DNA of 64,000 nucleotides from Dialister hominis. GTDB lineage: Bacteria; Bacillota; Negativicutes; Veillonellales; Dialisteraceae. The stretch lies in the NCBI RefSeq assembly GCF_007164725.1, contig NZ_AP019697.1:1268501-1332500 (forward strand), in the 5' to 3' direction. The notes under the pieces were generated by a model that saw only the letters and a list, made by a program, of their open reading frames with translations, had not been told where the DNA came from and did not search any database. Positions 19,723 to 28,648 of the stretch are shown piece by piece (positions within the stretch are counted from its first letter, which is position 1; every line of letters starts with the position of its first letter). The position numbers and the translations under genes were made by a program.

Positions 19723-20187
19723 ATGAGTACTGATGCCGTTTCAGAAAAGAAAGGTCTGCTTCATGAATTAAAGGATGGATTTTCCATTGATTTGACAGAG
19801 GAAGAATATCTGGCAAAGGAAGCGGAAATCCGAAAAATTGCAGGCAAGCTCACAATCAATATGGATGTATTGAATTTGCTGGAAAAGGATTACAAGCTGC
19901 GTCTTCTCGTCCTTTCCATTATATCCTATTTCGGATTCAGGGAAGTAACAGGAGAAGAACTTCTTGATGCAGCAAATCTTCAGCCGGCGGAAGGAATCAA
20001 TCCCATGAAATTCTTCTTTATGAAGGCAGGATGGGCTCCCTACTATCTGGAATATTCCTTCAGCAAAGACTATCATGTCCCGTTCAACGAGGTCATGGAC
20101 ACGTTTTATGCGGATGTAGAGTTCTACATGGATATGTCTGAGCATCTGGGTACGGTAAGGATTCCAAACGCTCTGAGGATTGTTTAA
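19723..20187 (+). CDS. Conserved-looking protein of unknown function
   Basis: 154 residues and not recognised. A good ribosome site (AAAGGAGG, nine bases before ATG) and a dedicated terminator argue that it is real. The sequence is acidic and mostly helical in appearance, with no signal peptide, membrane segment or Cys motif; there is a central hydrophobic stretch KLRLLVLSIISYFGFREV and an aromatic C-terminal part (KFFFMKAGWAPYYLEYSF). Single-gene unit convergent with yolD. Confidence 0.65.
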   Translation: MSTDAVSEKKGLLHELKDGFSIDLTEEEYLAKEAEIRKIAGKLTINMDVLNLLEKDYKLRLLVLSIISYFGFREVTGEELLDAANLQPAEGINPMKFFFMKAGWAPYYLEYSFSKDYHVPFNEVMDTFYADVEFYMDMSEHLGTVRIPNALRIV

Positions 20188-20190
20188 ATC

Positions 20191-20240
20191 AAAAAGAGGC
20201 TGTGACAAAATGTGCAATCATTTTGCCACAGCCTCTTTTA
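20191..20240. terminator. Bidirectional terminator, GGCTGTGACAAAATG hairpin
   Basis: A 21-bp arm pair (left AAAAGAGGCTGTG, right CACAGCCTCTTTT, inner CAAAATG/CATTTTG) has a single mismatch around a 6-base loop. It sits between two convergent genes with A/T runs on both sides. Best-preserved copy of a family seen four times in the window. Confidence 0.85.
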
Positions 20241-20558
20241 TTTTGCCCTTCCCCAGTCATGGAGTTCCCATATGTCTGAAAAAGGAATCGTTTTGTCATT
20301 CACTACGATTTCTTTTTTTATTTCATCAACTTTTGAAGCAATTCCGCTTTCTTCCTCATAATGATCTTCTTTATAGAAGATGCAACGGATCAAATCTCCC
20401 CTGCTCATGCTTCTGATCATCAGGTCAAGAAAGGCTCCCCTTCTTTCTGATATTTCCTTCTTTGGTTCCTTTATCTTCCGTTTTTTCCTGATCATTTCAT
20501 CATATCCGCGCAGTCCGTTAAAGGGAAGAAACTGCACGGCTCTTTTCTTATCACTCAT
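20238..20558 (-). CDS. yolD: YolD-like protein
   Basis: 106 residues. YolD-like proteins are small partners that travel with Y-family polymerases in Firmicutes. Matching features: the N-terminal RAVQFLPFNGLRGYDEMIRK (family: W.P...L.G..E.I) and the C-terminal VNDKTIPFSDIWEL (family: I.F.dI..I). It overlaps the end of the polymerase gene by 8 bases, so the two are coupled. Confidence 0.85.
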   Translation of the reverse strand: MSDKKRAVQFLPFNGLRGYDEMIRKKRKIKEPKKEISERRGAFLDLMIRSMSRGDLIRCIFYKEDHYEEESGIASKVDEIKKEIVVNDKTIPFSDIWELHDWGRAK

Positions 20559-21810
20559 GATGTCCTCCTACCAGTCCGTTTCTTGTCTGCTGCATGGCTC
20601 CCGGCGCATAATTGAAACCGCGGAGCAGCGCATTTTTCCCAAATTCTCTTTTTACCTGGATCATCACCCGTTCCAGCTCTTTGTCCCTGTCCTCCTCCTC
20701 ACTGCTTCTGAATAAAGACATAATCCTTGGCACCTCTTCTGCTTTCCTGACATTTTCCAGGCATAGGCTGACTGTCCTTATCGGGATCTCTTCCCTGACT
20801 TTTTCTACATACAGCCGGTCAAATGCCGCCCATATATCCTTAGGTATATCCGTAGGTGTCTCCAGTTTCCTGCTGCCTCCGTTTCCTCTCCTTTCATTTC
20901 CTGAATATCCGACATGAAGGGATATCCCCTCCGCCACCAGATTCTTTTCTAAAAGCTGCTGGATAAGGACTTCTGCCATTTCACCTGTAAGAAGCCTTGC
21001 ACTTTCATAATCATAATCCTTAAACAGTACCTGCCCGTTGGAAAGAGACCTCGCAGCCGGCGTGTAACTATGGATATCCGAAATGGTGCAGGGTTCCCTC
21101 CCATATGCATGATCGATCAGGTACTCTGCCCTCTTCCCGAACTCCTTATAGAGAAGCGATTCATTGACTTTCGTGATGCCATACAGATCAAAGATGCCGT
21201 ATTTAGCCAGTCTTGTCGCCATATGTGTTCCGATTCCCCAAATATCCGTGATGGGCCTGTGATGCCAGATTTCCTCTTTAAAACTGTCTTCATCAAGGAC
21301 TGCCGCACGTTCGGCATTGTGCTTTGCCAGGACATCCATTGCGACCTTTGCCAGAAACATATTGCTTCCGATCCCGGCTGAAGAACTGATGCCTGTTTTC
21401 ACAAAGATGGATTTCATCAGAAAAAGCGCCATGCGTCGCCCGTTCATACGATACAGTGGCAGATAGGATGTGACGTCAATGAAGCATTCATCAATGGAAT
21501 ATGCATATATATCTTCCCTTCTGAAGATTTTCAGGTAATTTTCGTAGATATCAGAAGATACCTCCATATACTGTCTCATCCGGGGAAGCGCCGCGATGTA
21601 CTTCATTTCCGGAGGAATTTCAAAAAGACGGCAGCGGTTTCTGACTCCTCTCGTCTTCATGGCAGGGCTTACCGCCAGGCAGAGTGCGCCATGTCCCCTT
21701 CCGGGATCTGCGACAACCAGGTTGGAAGAAAAGGGATCAAGGCCGCGGGCTACGCACTCTACAGAAGCATAAAAGCTCTTCAAATCAATGCATATGTACG
21801 TTTTTCTCAT
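20551..21810 (-). CDS. Y-family DNA polymerase (UmuC/UvrX-like)
   Basis: Translesion polymerase, 419 residues from ATG at 21810 (MRKTYICIDLKSFYASVEC). Catalytic residues seen: the first Asp in IDLKSFYASVE and the Asp-Glu pair in YSIDECFIDVTSYL. The C-terminal little-finger region contains LSNGQVLFKDYDYESAR. An in-frame ATG at 21951 was rejected because the promoter lies downstream of it. The partner YolD follows with an 8-base overlap, the arrangement seen for UvrX in Bacillus. A DNA-damage role is inferred from the family. Confidence 0.93.
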   Translation of the reverse strand: MRKTYICIDLKSFYASVECVARGLDPFSSNLVVADPGRGHGALCLAVSPAMKTRGVRNRCRLFEIPPEMKYIAALPRMRQYMEVSSDIYENYLKIFRREDIYAYSIDECFIDVTSYLPLYRMNGRRMALFLMKSIFVKTGISSSAGIGSNMFLAKVAMDVLAKHNAERAAVLDEDSFKEEIWHHRPITDIWGIGTHMATRLAKYGIFDLYGITKVNESLLYKEFGKRAEYLIDHAYGREPCTISDIHSYTPAARSLSNGQVLFKDYDYESARLLTGEMAEVLIQQLLEKNLVAEGISLHVGYSGNERRGNGGSRKLETPTDIPKDIWAAFDRLYVEKVREEIPIRTVSLCLENVRKAEEVPRIMSLFRSSEEEDRDKELERVMIQVKREFGKNALLRGFNYAPGAMQQTRNGLVGGHHE

Positions 21811-21856
21811 TTCCAGCGCCAAACTTATTTTCACCAAATAAATATTCCGTCTTTCT

Positions 21857-21885
21857 ATTATAGAATATCGGTTCGGTTCTTTCAA
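21857..21885 (-). promoter_or_regulatory. Promoter of the polymerase-yolD operon
   Basis: TTGAAA (21885-21880) and TATAAT (21862-21857) with a 17-base spacer. The spacer begins with a direct repeat GAACC-GAACC, which may be an operator. It is not a clear LexA palindrome. Confidence 0.7.
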
Positions 21886-21913
21886 TAGTCCAGTTTTTTT
21901 GAAAATTTCCATG

Positions 21914-21948
21914 AAAAAAGCACCGGAGTCATCCTCCAGTGCTTCTTT
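21914..21948 (-). terminator. Terminator of the binding-protein gene
   Basis: On the minus strand AAGCACTGGAGG pairs with CTCCGGTGCTT across a 4-base loop, followed by T's. Confidence 0.8.
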
Positions 21949-21983
21949 CATGGATTATTTCAGAAAAGGGAGTTCCTGACCTG

Positions 21984-23141
21984 TTAAGCGAACGGTACCC
22001 ACTTTCCGTCTTTGACCTGCAGAACGTCCAGATCCATCTTCGGATCGCGGTGTTCGTCAAACTGGAATTTGCCGGTAGCGCCTTCGAAGTCTTTGATCTT
22101 AGCCAGTGTATCACGGAATTTCTTGCGGTCTGTTGTTGTGCCGGACTGTTCAGCAGCCTGGTGCATAACGTACATAGCATCGTAAGCCTGAGCAGCGAAC
22201 TGATCTGGTTCATGTCCGTACTTGGCAACATATGCCTTGCGGAATGCCTGAGCCTTGTCGCTCTTGCGTTCCGGGTTCCACGGGGTAGCTACAAGTGTGC
22301 CGTTAGCAGCATCGCCTGCCTGCTGGATATATGCAGGGCTGTTGAAGCCGTTGTTGCCGATGATCGGCTGGGTCATTCCCATTTCACGAGCTTTCTTGAC
22401 GATGAGAGCGCCTTCCTGATAGAGGCCTGCAATAGCGATGACATCCGGATTAGCTGCCTGAATCTTTGTCAGCTGTGCAGAGAAGTCTGTATCTTTATCA
22501 GCGAAAGTTTCAGTATCTACGACATTGACGCCCAGCTGCTTGAATACGTCCTGATAAATCTTGTTTTCGCCGACCATCTGGTCATTGTTGTTGGAGTACA
22601 TGACAGCAACGGTCTTGAAGCCAAGCTTGTCATAAGCTTTCTGTACAGTAACCGGAATTGCGAGTTTGCCTGGGATAGCATTACGGAAAATGTAGTCGCC
22701 AAGATCGGTGATGCCAGGAGCTGTGGTGCCGGTACCAAAGGCAACGACCTTGGACTGCTGGGCAACGGGACCTGCAGCAAACATTTCGCCAGATGTCATC
22801 GGACCTTCAATAGCGAGGACTTTATCCTGTTCAATGCACTTCTTGACAGCATTGATTGCTTCTGCCTTGTTCAGCTTGGTATCGTAAGTTACGAGATCGA
22901 TCTTCATCTTTGTCTTCGGATCTTTGTTGATTTCTTCGACAGCGAGATCAACGCCTTCCTTCATAGCCTGGCCGTAAGCTGCGCCGGGGCCTGTATATGC
23001 AGTTACAAATCCGAATTTAACTGTCTGTCCTGCTGCGCCGCTCTGGGCAGCTTTCTTGTCTCCGCCGCATCCTGCAAATGCACCGGCCAGTGCTGCTGCT
23101 GCCATGACAGCAGCCATTCCCTTGAACCATTTCTTCTGCAT
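21984..23141 (-). CDS. Branched-chain amino-acid ABC transporter substrate-binding lipoprotein (LivJ-like)
   Basis: 385 residues. A lipoprotein signal with lipobox AGAFAGC puts the mature protein on the outer face of the inner membrane. Family features: KFGFVTAYTGPGAAYGQAMKEGV at the N-terminus and a type I periplasmic-binding fold with AIEGPMTSGE and VAVMYSNNND segments. No livH/livM/livG/livF genes are next to it, so it must work with a transporter encoded elsewhere. The T-box leader upstream means expression rises when an amino acid, probably a branched-chain one, is scarce. Good ribosome site AGGAAGAGGGAG. Confidence 0.92.
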   Translation of the reverse strand: MQKKWFKGMAAVMAAAALAGAFAGCGGDKKAAQSGAAGQTVKFGFVTAYTGPGAAYGQAMKEGVDLAVEEINKDPKTKMKIDLVTYDTKLNKAEAINAVKKCIEQDKVLAIEGPMTSGEMFAAGPVAQQSKVVAFGTGTTAPGITDLGDYIFRNAIPGKLAIPVTVQKAYDKLGFKTVAVMYSNNNDQMVGENKIYQDVFKQLGVNVVDTETFADKDTDFSAQLTKIQAANPDVIAIAGLYQEGALIVKKAREMGMTQPIIGNNGFNSPAYIQQAGDAANGTLVATPWNPERKSDKAQAFRKAYVAKYGHEPDQFAAQAYDAMYVMHQAAEQSGTTTDRKKFRDTLAKIKDFEGATGKFQFDEHRDPKMDLDVLQVKDGKWVPFA

Positions 23142-23204
23142 AATGTCTCCCTCTTCCTCTCAAAATACTTTTTAATCCCAGCCTTCCAACCGATGAAGTA
23201 AAAC

Positions 23205-23545
23205 AAAACCCCGCAGACATAAAAATATTGCCTGCGGGGGCGCATTGCGCGGTACCACTCCGGTTTATCACTCATGTGCTAAATACTATGGAACAGGTAC
23301 AAAAAAAGCCCTATCTCCCTACGAAGATAGGGGCGACGTATCGCGGTACCACCCTACATTATACTTAGCAATCTATTCGTAACGTGAATGAACGCCGGCT
23401 CCTACTTTTTTCGGATCCAGAGCTCGCAAGGGATATTATGAATATTGCTGTCCACCGGTTTGCACCATACACCGGCTCTCTGAGGAACACTGCAACAGAC
23501 CTTTTGTCTTGCTCATCGCTTGTTCTGGCTGTTTGATTGTTTGAA
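23205..23545 (-). promoter_or_regulatory. T-box riboswitch with two antiterminator/terminator modules
   Basis: The leader of the binding-protein gene, read right to left. Stem I region (about 23525-23400) has a terminal hairpin CCGGT...ACCGG. The first T-box motif GGGTGGTACCGCG (23354-23342) is followed by terminator 1 (GCCCCTATCTT stem, 23334-23306, then seven T's). A second motif GAGTGGTACCGCG (23260-23248) is followed by terminator 2 (CTGCGGGG/CCCCGCAG stem at 23239-23209). Only about 45 bases separate terminator 1 from motif 2, too few for a second Stem I. Both motifs carry TGGT, matching a tRNA with discriminator A (Leu, Ile or Val). A possible Ile ATC specifier lies near 23434-23432, but this is uncertain. 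Confidence 0.88.
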
Positions 23546-23552
23546 TGTGTAT

Positions 23553-23581
23553 ATCATAATCTGATTATTTTGCCTTGTCAA
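23553..23581 (-). promoter_or_regulatory. Promoter of the T-box leader
   Basis: Consensus TTGACA (23581-23576) and TATGAT (23558-23553) with a 17-base spacer. Confidence 0.8.
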
Positions 23582-23925
23582 GCTTTTTTATCTTAAACTT
23601 TCTTTATCATGTTAGAGTAAAACATTTATAATGTATACTATTATTCAGTTCTTATTTTTGCTATATAATCTACTATTGCAATCCAGCCTGACAATAAAGT
23701 ACCTTATGAAGTTCGAGAATGATTCCCCTTTACAGCAGATGAAGCATTTCATCTTATCCTTCCCACCTGGCAGAGTTTATTTGGGAAAATTGGGGAACTG
23801 AATAAAAAACATGGAAAGATTACATGAGATGCTTTTTTAGCAGCAACCGCAGCATCAGCAAAGGAAAAATGAAATACAATGCACGTACCGCTCGTCACGG
23901 CTTATTCCCGTATAAAAGGGAATCC
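23582..23925. other. Intergenic stretch, nothing recognised
   Basis: AT-rich sequence between the T-box promoter and the end of the PhzF-like gene. No reading frame, hairpin terminator or repeat that I can support. Confidence 0.4.
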
Positions 23926-24723
23926 TTATTCTTCAGGGATGTGGATATATCCTTCTGAATAAATTGCCGCTTTACCGCCAAGAATAACCCGCTTCCCTTT
24001 CATCTGGCAGTAAAGGACACCGCTTCTCTCGGAAGCCTGCCATGCTGTCAATTTACCTTTCCCAAGCTTTTCTGCCCACAGAGGTATGACATGACAATGG
24101 CCAGAGCCACAGACTGGATCTTCATCAACTAAAAGTTTCGGCGCAAAGCTCCTGGTTACGCAGTCATAACTTTTCCCTTTAGCAGTGATATGCAGTAAGA
24201 GTCCATCCAGCTTCAGGACTGCCTCCTGATCAATTTTTGCATGGACGACATCCTCTTCATTGTCTAAAACGCATACCAGATCGCGGCCCATCCAGGCTTC
24301 TTTGGGACGGATGCCGACAGCCTTTTCCATCTCATCGGTCACCGGGATTTCTTTCAGCTCATAAGCCGGCATGTCCATTTCATAAATATCCCCATTCCTA
24401 TGGATAGTCAGATTGCCGCTCATCGTATGAAATACGATATCTTCCCTATCCTTTTCTATAAAATTGAAGAGGATGTAAGCCGTTCCCAAGGTAGCATGAC
24501 CGCAAAGATCTATTTCGCCGCCCGGTGTGAACCATCTAAGTTCATAATCCTGATCTTTTTTGACAGTAAATGCTGTCTCTGACAAGCGATTTTCTTTGGC
24601 GATATTTTGCATCATTTCATCAGAAATCCAATTCTGGAGCAGGCAAATGGCTGCAGGATTCCCTTTAAAAACGGTGTCAGTAAATGCATCTGCAATATAC
24701 TGCCTGACAATAAGTTCTTTCAT
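23926..24723 (-). CDS. PhzF-family isomerase/epimerase-like protein
   Basis: 265 residues. It is a member of the PhzF fold, two similar halves with the active site between them. Motifs seen: QYIADAFTDTVFKGNPAAI, catalytic Glu in ENRLSETAF, the Asp/His region GGEIDLCGHATLGTAYILF, and the second-half counterpart VDEDPVCGSGHCHV. Most bacterial members outside phenazine clusters have no known substrate, and no phenazine genes are near, so only an isomerase role is suggested. Single-gene unit. Confidence 0.9.
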   Translation of the reverse strand: MKELIVRQYIADAFTDTVFKGNPAAICLLQNWISDEMMQNIAKENRLSETAFTVKKDQDYELRWFTPGGEIDLCGHATLGTAYILFNFIEKDREDIVFHTMSGNLTIHRNGDIYEMDMPAYELKEIPVTDEMEKAVGIRPKEAWMGRDLVCVLDNEEDVVHAKIDQEAVLKLDGLLLHITAKGKSYDCVTRSFAPKLLVDEDPVCGSGHCHVIPLWAEKLGKGKLTAWQASERSGVLYCQMKGKRVILGGKAAIYSEGYIHIPEE

Positions 24724-24953
24724 AACTAACCTCCGTGAAGATCTTTCTATATTGGGTCAAGAGATAATTTAGCTTATTTGAATTATAAGGCTATATCTTG
24801 AGTAAGACAATCCATATCTGCCCCTGCATTTTACTTCCGGGAAATGACCTTTTGTAAAATGTTTGTATCAACAATCCATGATGATTTGATATAATAAGCA
24901 TAAGATCAACAAACTGCGGAATTGGGACCGCAGTCATTCGGGAGAGTAAATTT

Positions 24954-26000
24954 ATGGAAAAATCAGGACAGTGTACTGTCATCGTCAACCCTACTTCAGG
25001 GCGTGAGCGTGCCCCCAAGTACATACCCTTGCTGCACTCCGTGCTGTCAAAACGGTTTGAGGACATTACCATAAAGCTCACGGAAAAACCGGGAGATGCC
25101 ACACATTTTGCTGAAATTGCCGCTAAAAAAGGCCATGACATCATCTGCATGGGAGGCGACGGCACAATCAATGAAACCATCAACGGAATGGTTCCTGTTG
25201 GAGGGAAATCCGCCTTTGGATTCATCCCTTTCGGTACGGTAAATGATCTGGCGCGTGCCCTTCACATCCCCCGCTCGCCAAAAGGTGCTATACGGATGCT
25301 TGAAACGGCTGTAAAAACGAATATCGACGTCGGCAAGATAAATGACCGCTACTTCATCAATGTCGTTGCTGCAGGCCTCTTATCGGAAGCCGTAGGAGAA
25401 GTCACCATCAAAGAAAAGACACTCTTTGGTTCTCTTGCCTACTTCATGAAGGGAATGCAGGTCCTGAACCGCCAGAAATCGTATCACTTCAGAATTGAAG
25501 AAGACGACGGCACTGTCATTCAGGTCTCCTCTCCTTTAATTGCGGCCATGCTGACTGACTCAGCAGGGAGCTTCCGCAACCTGATCCCGCCGGAAGACAG
25601 GAACAAGGGCGTCATAAAGCTCTGCCTGTTCCATGATTTCGAATGGCTTCTTGCCATCCGCCAGGCGCCAAAGCTTCTGGCAGGCATTCAGATGGGTCCT
25701 GACTTCGTCACCGTTGTCAGCTTGAAGAAGGCTCATATTTCCATTGACGAAAATGATGTACTTTGGACAAACGTTGACGGCGACAAGGGGCCAAAATTTC
25801 CTATTGACCTTGAAATTCTTCCAGCCTGCCTTCCCGTCTTCGTACCTAAGGACGCAAGGGATGATACCGTTCATTTCCCGCACTTCTTCAACAGTGTGGC
25901 GCCTCATATCCATTTCCCCTGGAATGAAAATGAAGAGCTCCTCCAGAAGGATAAGACCACGCAGGAAAGCAGCGAGCCTTCCGAGACAGAAGAAAAATAG
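24954..26000 (+). CDS. YegS/BmrU-type lipid (diacylglycerol) kinase
   Basis: 348 residues. The diacylglycerol-kinase catalytic domain is N-terminal: VNPTSGRERA, then the nucleotide-binding CMGGDGTINETINGM and the family FIPFGTVNDLARAL. The C-terminal half is the beta-rich lipid-binding part. Proteins of this family phosphorylate diacylglycerol or related lipids at the inner face of the membrane. A GGGAG site precedes the ATG, and TATAAT at 24890-24895 is a likely -10. The last 40 residues are hydrophilic and Glu/Ser-rich, a longer tail than usual. Confidence 0.92.
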   Translation: MEKSGQCTVIVNPTSGRERAPKYIPLLHSVLSKRFEDITIKLTEKPGDATHFAEIAAKKGHDIICMGGDGTINETINGMVPVGGKSAFGFIPFGTVNDLARALHIPRSPKGAIRMLETAVKTNIDVGKINDRYFINVVAAGLLSEAVGEVTIKEKTLFGSLAYFMKGMQVLNRQKSYHFRIEEDDGTVIQVSSPLIAAMLTDSAGSFRNLIPPEDRNKGVIKLCLFHDFEWLLAIRQAPKLLAGIQMGPDFVTVVSLKKAHISIDENDVLWTNVDGDKGPKFPIDLEILPACLPVFVPKDARDDTVHFPHFFNSVAPHIHFPWNENEELLQKDKTTQESSEPSETEEK

Positions 26001-26014
26001 TTCATCATCAACAG

Positions 26015-26060
26015 AGCATAATAAAAAGCGTGCCGCATTGGACACGCTTTTTATTATGCT
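26015..26060. terminator. Bidirectional terminator between lipid kinase and TRAP permease
   Basis: Perfect 18-bp stem around a 10-base loop: left arm 26015-26032 (core AAAAAGCGTG), right arm 26043-26060 (core CACGCTTTTT). A run on the left and T run on the right serve both convergent genes. Confidence 0.88.
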
Positions 26061-26061
26061 T

Positions 26062-28038
26062 TTATGCTTTTTCTTTTTTACTTCTGAACCACTGCATGAC
26101 GCCTACGCCTACAAGAAGTGCAACGCCGATGAGATCTGTCAGGCCATGAGGATCAATCAGGCAGAGGCCGCCTGCAGCCAGAATCAAACGTTCAAATACA
26201 TTTGCCCTGGTATAGAACTGGCCGATCATAGCTCCCGAAATACCAATCATGCCGATGATGGCAGTTGTCGTCGTCATGAGAACACTCGTAAAGGTGGCTC
26301 CTATGCCAAGCAGCTGCGGAGACAGAACGAATACATATGGAATGATAAACGCGGCTATGCCCAGCTTTGATGCATTCACGCCCGTTTTCAGCGGGTCACC
26401 TCCTGAAATTGCAGAGCCAGCATATGCTGCCAGAGCAACCGGCGGAGTGATATCCGCAATGATACCGAAGTAGAATACGAACATGTGCGCTGCCAGCGTA
26501 GGAACGCCAAGCTGAATCAGGGCTGGAGCAGCGATTGTGGATGTAATAACGTAGTTTGCTGTTGTCGGAACGCCCATCCCGAGGATCAGGGAAGTGAGCA
26601 TGGTGCAGAACAGGAGAAGCATGAAGTTGCCTGCAGCAACAGTAACGAGTGCGGAAGCCAGTTTCAGGCCGACACCTGTCTTTGTAACAACGCCGATGAT
26701 CATACCTGCAGCGGCGCACGCTACGAGTACGCCTAAAGCGCCTCTGGCACCCTTGATGAGGCCGTCTACAATGTCATAGAAGCTCATGCGGGTATTTTTT
26801 CTAAGCATAGCTGTTGCAATGGAAATGAAGATACCTGCAAGAGCTGCTTTCATTGGTGTATAGCCGGAAGCAAGAAGCCCGATGATGGCAATCAGCGGAA
26901 TAGCCAGATGGCCTTCTTCTTTCATGATTTTGCCCCATGGCGGAAGTTCGCTTCTGGGCGTTCCTTCCAGATGGTGTTTCTTTGCTTCAAAATGAACGCC
27001 AAGGAAAACGCCAAGGAAGTAAAGGATAGCTGGTACGACAGCCGCTTTAACGACTTCCATGTAAGGAATACCAACGAATTCAGCCATCAGGAATGCAGCT
27101 GCGCCCATGATAGGAGGCATCAGCTGGCCGCCTGTGGAAGCGGCAGCTTCTACGGCGCCTGCAAAGTTCTTATGGTAACCCAGTTTCTTCATCATCGGAA
27201 TGGTGAAGGAGCCGGAACCTACAACGTTTGCAACGGAAGATCCGGAAATGGTGCCCTGGAGAGCAGAGGAAAGTACGGCAACTTTTGCCGGACCACCGGA
27301 TGCCCAGCCTGCAATGGCGTTCGCAATATCAATGAAGAATTTGCCAAGGCCTGTCTTTTCCAGGAATGCACCAAAGAGGATAAACAGGAAAATAAATGTT
27401 GAGGATACGCCCAGCGGAATACCGAATACGCCTTCCGTCGTAAAGAAGAGGTGTCCGACCATCTGCTGCAGGGAAAGTCCCCTGTGTGCCAATGGTCCGG
27501 GCATGTACGGCCCAAAAAAGCCGAATCCCAGGAAGCACAGTACGACGATGACAATCGGCAGTCCGACGATACGTCTTGCTGCTTCAATGACCATGACAAT
27601 CCCCAGCGTGCCAATGACCGTATCAAGTGGCGTTACGGTGCCGGCGCGGAGGATGAGCTGCTGGTAATTGACAAGGATGTATACCGGCGGAACCATGGCC
27701 AGAATGGCAAGTCCCACATCAAGCCAGTGGAATTTCCCGTCTTTGATCCATTCCTTCTTTGTCGGGCAGAGCAGGTACACCAGGCAGAGACCGAACGACA
27801 AGTGGATACATCTCTGGATCATGGCATCTAATGTACCAAAAATCCCTGTGTAGATCTGGAAGAGGGAGAAGCAAATGCAGATTGCTGCAATGATTTTCCC
27901 GAAGATGCCAGAGTACTCTACGGTATTGGATTCCTTATCCAATTCCTTGAGCTTCTTTTGGAGTTCATCTGTGAGCTCCCCGTTTATGGGTTCTGTATCA
28001 TTCGGCGGATTCGTCCCATTTTTCTTTAATTCATCCAA
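26062..28038 (-). CDS. TRAP transporter permease, fused 4TM/12TM subunits
   Basis: 658 residues, polytopic inner-membrane protein that fuses the small (DctQ-like) and large (DctM-like) TRAP subunits, as is usual in TAXI systems. The DctM part shows SVANVVGSGSFTIPMMKKLG, AASTGGQLMPPIMGAAAF and MGVPTTANYV, the family signatures of the transport core. Start is TTG at 28038, eight bases after AGGAGC; no better in-frame start exists. It lies 5 bases after the DUF1850 gene. Na+- or H+-driven uptake of an organic acid or amino acid such as glutamate is inferred from the family; the substrate is unknown. Confidence 0.95.
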   Translation of the reverse strand: MDELKKNGTNPPNDTEPINGELTDELQKKLKELDKESNTVEYSGIFGKIIAAICICFSLFQIYTGIFGTLDAMIQRCIHLSFGLCLVYLLCPTKKEWIKDGKFHWLDVGLAILAMVPPVYILVNYQQLILRAGTVTPLDTVIGTLGIVMVIEAARRIVGLPIVIVVLCFLGFGFFGPYMPGPLAHRGLSLQQMVGHLFFTTEGVFGIPLGVSSTFIFLFILFGAFLEKTGLGKFFIDIANAIAGWASGGPAKVAVLSSALQGTISGSSVANVVGSGSFTIPMMKKLGYHKNFAGAVEAAASTGGQLMPPIMGAAAFLMAEFVGIPYMEVVKAAVVPAILYFLGVFLGVHFEAKKHHLEGTPRSELPPWGKIMKEEGHLAIPLIAIIGLLASGYTPMKAALAGIFISIATAMLRKNTRMSFYDIVDGLIKGARGALGVLVACAAAGMIIGVVTKTGVGLKLASALVTVAAGNFMLLLFCTMLTSLILGMGVPTTANYVITSTIAAPALIQLGVPTLAAHMFVFYFGIIADITPPVALAAYAGSAISGGDPLKTGVNASKLGIAAFIIPYVFVLSPQLLGIGATFTSVLMTTTTAIIGMIGISGAMIGQFYTRANVFERLILAAGGLCLIDPHGLTDLIGVALLVGVGVMQWFRSKKEKA

Positions 28039-28043
28039 GATTA

Positions 28044-28568
28044 TCAGCTCCTAATTTCTTTTTTCATATACCAACCTTTGTAAAGAGGCGCTACGTAGAG
28101 ATGAAGTTCTTTTCCCAGAGGCATCAGCTTTGACAGCTCATATTCCTTATCTCCCACATAGACCTTCTCTTCATTGGTTACACCATTTCTAATCGATAAT
28201 TCCGGGAAATTGCGGTTCATGTTATCCATGATGAACCAGCCGTCTTCTTCCCTGAAATCACCATCTCCCTGTGAGAATGGCAGGCCAACTCCCAGCGATT
28301 GGTACTTGGTGGACTTCAGGACGAATCCTTCCGTTGCTTTATTGACTTCCAGATATTCATAAATCATCGTCTTCTGTACGGAATGTCTATAAACCAGCGT
28401 TACGGGTGTTCCTGCTTCCACTCTCTGCCTGATGATAAATCCGTCCGAGGTTTGTCCGAACAGGTATGGCTGCCGGATAATCCATCCTCCGACAGCAATA
28501 ACCAGACAGATAATCAGCCCGAAAACAATCAGGACTGTTTCTAATTTCCCATTTTTCTGCTTTCTCAT
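28044..28568 (-). CDS. DUF1850 protein of TAXI-TRAP operon
   Basis: 174 residues with one N-terminal membrane anchor (TVLIVFGLIICLVIAVGGW). The DUF1850 pattern is visible: VTLVYRHSVQKTMIYEYLEV followed by KYQSLGVGLPFSQGDG. DUF1850 proteins are found between the binding protein and permease of TAXI-type TRAP systems, but their function is not known. The same position here supports the call. A hairpin in the preceding gap may lower expression relative to the binding protein. Confidence 0.87.
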   Translation of the reverse strand: MRKQKNGKLETVLIVFGLIICLVIAVGGWIIRQPYLFGQTSDGFIIRQRVEAGTPVTLVYRHSVQKTMIYEYLEVNKATEGFVLKSTKYQSLGVGLPFSQGDGDFREEDGWFIMDNMNRNFPELSIRNGVTNEEKVYVGDKEYELSKLMPLGKELHLYVAPLYKGWYMKKEIRS

Positions 28569-28573
28569 TAAAG

Positions 28574-28604
28574 TGAGAACGGACCCTGCCCTGCAGAGTC
28601 CGTT
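28574..28604 (-). terminator. Intra-operon hairpin after the TAXI binding-protein gene
   Basis: AACGGAC...GTCCGTT arms with inner CTG/CAG form a stem without a clear T run. It probably protects the 3' end of the binding-protein message or partly attenuates transcription into the permease genes. Confidence 0.5.
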
Positions 28605-28648
28605 CCCCCTCCTTCCTTTTTAAAGAATCGGCGTAATGAGATGACCCT

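Noticed and set aside
21857..21885. LexA box in the polymerase promoter
   Set aside because: GAACCGAACC is a direct repeat and lacks the GAAC...GTTC palindrome.
23926..24723. Phenazine biosynthesis gene
   Set aside because: Only the PhzF fold is present; no other phz genes accompany it.
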